Assembly: GCA_965202915.1 (NCBI GenBank)
Contig: OZ241847.1
Span: 1,736,001 to 1,800,000 of the forward strand
Origin: G965202915 sp965202915
GTDB lineage: Bacteria > Pseudomonadota > Gammaproteobacteria > Eutrophobiales > Eutrophobiaceae
Direction of reading: 5' to 3'
DNA: 64,000 bases
In this document: positions 61,573 to 64,000 of the stretch, piece by piece
Numbering within the stretch: position 1 is the stretch's first letter
How the letters are laid out: the number at the start of each line of letters is the position of its first letter
The notes under the pieces: model-generated
Databases searched by the model: none
Told to the model about the DNA's origin: nothing
Seen by the model: the letters and a program-made list of their open reading frames with translations, nothing else
Made by a program: the position numbers and the translations under genes

Positions 61573-63999
61573 TCATGACTCCTCGTACCAATAGGTGCGA
61601 AAGCGCGGCAATCCGGCCAAAACCCCGAGCTGGGCGGCGCCGCCCTCGATGCCGACGATGCCGACCACCCCTTCCCTGGTGAATATCGGTACCACGCCGG
61701 ACGGGATCCCGCTGCCCAGCGCCAGGCTGCGATCACTGCTGTTTATGTCGCCATCACCATCCCAATCCAGCGCGGCATCGGCCGACAGGATATCAAAATT
61801 GTAGGCAAAGGCATTGCCCACCCCGCTGGCACAGGGATCATTGCTCAGCGCGGCGTCCGGCCGGAAGGTGGTAAAGGTCACGATGCCGGCGGTCGTGGTC
61901 GCCGCCGACAGCACCTTTTCCCCCTCAGAACCGGCGCTGGTAAAATCGTAATACCAGCCAGCCGCGCCCCGGACGGCCGCTTCAGTGCTGACCAGCGGGT
62001 TGGCGGTTACATCGATCAAATCAGCATTGGTAAACGCCCCGTCTGAGACCGGATAATTATCCGTGCTCTCGGCGAGGTTGTCGCCGTCGTCGTCGCCGAG
62101 CGGGCTGAGGTAATAATCCCTGAACGCATAGAAGCGATCCTGGACGGTAAGGTCGAGCGGATGGGCGCGATAGCCGGTGCCGATCAAGACATAATCGTAT
62201 TCCTGGATATCGGAGTAAATCTCATCGCGCACCTGCACCACCGACGGCGGCTCAAAAAACCGGCGCCGCTCCGATTCCATGCCCACGGTGGCATCCGAGA
62301 TACTCGCCAGCAGCCCGACGACCGTACCCGCCTCGGGCGCGGTGGTGGAGGCCGGCTCAATATTCGGGTCCAGATCCACCCGGAATATCTGGCCGCCGGT
62401 ATCACCGACGTAGAGTCGGTCGGTCAGACCGTCAGCATTGGAATCGATCAAACGGATCCGGGATGGAATCGAATACACCATCTCCGGCACCACTATATTC
62501 GAACCTGTGGTGCCGCTGATACTCATGATCAGGGAGCCATTAGTCGGGTCGACGATGTAGATGGCGTTGCCGAGAAAGGCAGTGCCAGCCGCCGGCGCAT
62601 AGGCGGTGGCGTCATCCAGGGCCGGGTCCCAGCCGCCGCCGAACACCAGCACGTCCCGGCGGACGTTGTCCGTACCGTCCAGTATCGAGATCGAGGTCAA
62701 CTGCGGCTGCGACCAGGTCTGACTCAGCCGGGGGAAATCCGTAGTCTGGCCCTGGATCCGCCACAGGAACCTCGGCACCACCGGGTCGTCCGCAGCGTTC
62801 ACCTCCGCGGTCAGATCCAGCGCATACAGGAACGAGCCGCCGCGGCGGGTGGCCAGAAATACCCTGATGCTGTCGTTTTCCGGCGCACTCGGCTCAATGA
62901 TGCCATTGCGGTTATTATCGACCCGCCATATGGTGGGGGTGATATCCATGCCATAAGTATGCTCGCCCTCCGGATTCACATAGTTGCTCTGCTGCGCCGA
63001 CCAGAAATCACTCGGCAGAAAACGCCACTCCTCTTCGCCGCTGGCGGCATTGACAAAATGCAGGCTGCCGTCATTGGTGCCGAAAATCACCTTATCGAAG
63101 AAGGTGTTGCCGCTGCCGCCATAGGTGATGATCGCCGGTGAACTGTGCAACACGTCGTTGACCGACCAGCGTTGATCGTTGTTGACGTCATTATCGGCGT
63201 CGGTGATGATCTTCTTGCCCAACAGCCACAGCATCCGATCCTCACATTCGTCCTTGGCGATAGGATTCATAAGATCGGGATTCGGACAGACGCTGGCGCG
63301 CATCGTCTCCAACTCCGCGGCATCCCATGAATCATCCTGCAGTCTAAAGCCCGGGTTGCTCAACGGAGTATTCGCCGGCGCGAAACCGTTCATATCCCGG
63401 TCGGTATAGAGGGTCTGTAGCGTAAAATCGGTGATCTGCGCACCGGTGCCGCCTTCGGTAGTCGCTCGACCATCGACCTGCGTCGACCAGATGCTGCGGG
63501 CGTTTTCCCTGAACCGGGCGTCGGCGCTGTCGATCGCGCTGTTGCGGTCGGCGTCCAGGATCTCGCCCAGGGAACAGCCGAGGGTGGAATCGACGCAGAC
63601 GTTGTATTTCTTGACGTTGCCCAGCCAGGCCTGGGACGGAGACGGGGTGAACAGGCCAAAATAGATCTCGTCCCGGCTCAGTAACCGGTTGAACGCATTG
63701 GTCGCCAGCGAGGGCGAAACGAATGAGGTGTCATTACTTCTAACGTCAATCAGAATAGACTCGAAAACCGCAATCAGTTGTTGGGCGCTCGCGGCCTCAT
63801 AGAACCCGCCCTGCCCCAAGTTGGCGAAGTCTTTAAGGTACTGAGCAGCGTTTCTTGCTCTTTCTTGCTGCAAGGGGCTGAAGAACCCATCCGGGTCCAG
63901 GTTGAATGCAATGGTAGAGGTTTTGATAACTTGATCACCGTCCACTGCCGCAGATTGATCATTGGTGGCCATAAATTCCACAAGATCCACCAGGCACGT
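61573..63999 (-). CDS. pilY1: Type IV pilus assembly/adhesion factor PilY1 (5' end missing)
   Basis: At least 808 residues, open to the right edge of the window. The N-terminal part seen is the end of a von Willebrand A-type region (GQGGFYEAASAQQLIAVFES). Then comes the PilY1 beta-propeller with calcium loops such as DSNADGLTDRLYVGDTGGQI and NRNGIIEPSAPENDS, and blade motifs VIFGTNDGSLHFVNAASGEE and RRGGSFLYALDLT. PilY1 proteins sit at the pilus tip, promote extension and surface sensing. Downstream pilE-like gene on the same strand supports the call. Confidence 0.93.
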   Translation of the reverse strand, partial: TCLVDLVEFMATNDQSAAVDGDQVIKTSTIAFNLDPDGFFSPLQQERARNAAQYLKDFANLGQGGFYEAASAQQLIAVFESILIDVRSNDTSFVSPSLATNAFNRLLSRDEIYFGLFTPSPSQAWLGNVKKYNVCVDSTLGCSLGEILDADRNSAIDSADARFRENARSIWSTQVDGRATTEGGTGAQITDFTLQTLYTDRDMNGFAPANTPLSNPGFRLQDDSWDAAELETMRASVCPNPDLMNPIAKDECEDRMLWLLGKKIITDADNDVNNDQRWSVNDVLHSSPAIITYGGSGNTFFDKVIFGTNDGSLHFVNAASGEEEWRFLPSDFWSAQQSNYVNPEGEHTYGMDITPTIWRVDNNRNGIIEPSAPENDSIRVFLATRRGGSFLYALDLTAEVNAADDPVVPRFLWRIQGQTTDFPRLSQTWSQPQLTSISILDGTDNVRRDVLVFGGGWDPALDDATAYAPAAGTAFLGNAIYIVDPTNGSLIMSISGTTGSNIVVPEMVYSIPSRIRLIDSNADGLTDRLYVGDTGGQIFRVDLDPNIEPASTTAPEAGTVVGLLASISDATVGMESERRRFFEPPSVVQVRDEIYSDIQEYDYVLIGTGYRAHPLDLTVQDRFYAFRDYYLSPLGDDDGDNLAESTDNYPVSDGAFTNADLIDVTANPLVSTEAAVRGAAGWYYDFTSAGSEGEKVLSAATTTAGIVTFTTFRPDAALSNDPCASGVGNAFAYNFDILSADAALDWDGDGDINSSDRSLALGSGIPSGVVPIFTREGVVGIVGIEGGAAQLGVLAGLPRFRTYWYEES

Positions 64000-64000
64000 G

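Overview
The window looks like a chromosomal piece of a gammaproteobacterium, probably an uncultured or metagenome-assembled one. The evidence is the gene order and families: trxA and rho adjacent, lptM-lysA, groESL behind a CIRCE operator, ispB divergent from rplU-rpmA-obgE-proB, rpsT divergent from murJ-ribF-ileS-lspA-ispH, several DUF4124 proteins, and type IV pilus genes (pilE-like, pilY1). Genus cannot be read from the sequence alone. No rRNA, CRISPR array, transposase or phage gene was seen; one tRNA (Pro, CGG) is present.

Layout. 1-3919: 3' part of a peptide-type ABC importer (binding protein, two permeases) with no ATPase gene following. 3920-9700: a rearranged accessory island. It holds a 2.6-kb leucine-rich-repeat (LRR) surface-protein gene, flanked on both sides by blocks of short palindromic repeats; metF, whose stop codon and last residues come from one such palindrome; and a partial second LRR copy fused in frame to the C-terminal part of S-adenosylhomocysteine hydrolase. 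9703-30749: one giant reverse-strand gene locus (about 7,000 codons). It encodes a dockerin-like N-terminal region, about 36 tandem 100-residue cadherin-like repeats, and four seven-repeat FG-GAP beta-propellers separated by calcium-binding-type linker domains. Its middle (22.2-25.8 kb) carries several frameshifts and a scrambled stretch. 31142-64000: ordinary housekeeping genes for chaperonins, termination, redox, lysine, glutamine, heme, leucine, isoprenoid, translation and lipoprotein processing, ending in type IV pilus genes; pilY1 runs off the right edge.

The most interesting part is the island plus the giant gene. The LRR gene has a 19-base G/C homopolymer exactly between its signal peptide and its first domain. 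In the sequence as given the leader is out of frame with the rest (OFF); 17 or 20 bases would restore one 868-residue (20 C) secreted protein. Its promoter -35 element lies inside one of the palindromes. The LRR protein (C-terminus) and the giant protein (N-terminal region) share a distinctive dockerin-like calcium-binding pair. I infer a phase-variable, recombination-prone surface-protein set, but part of the rearrangement (the ahcY fusion and the scrambled repeats) could be assembly error, and read-level evidence is needed to separate the two.
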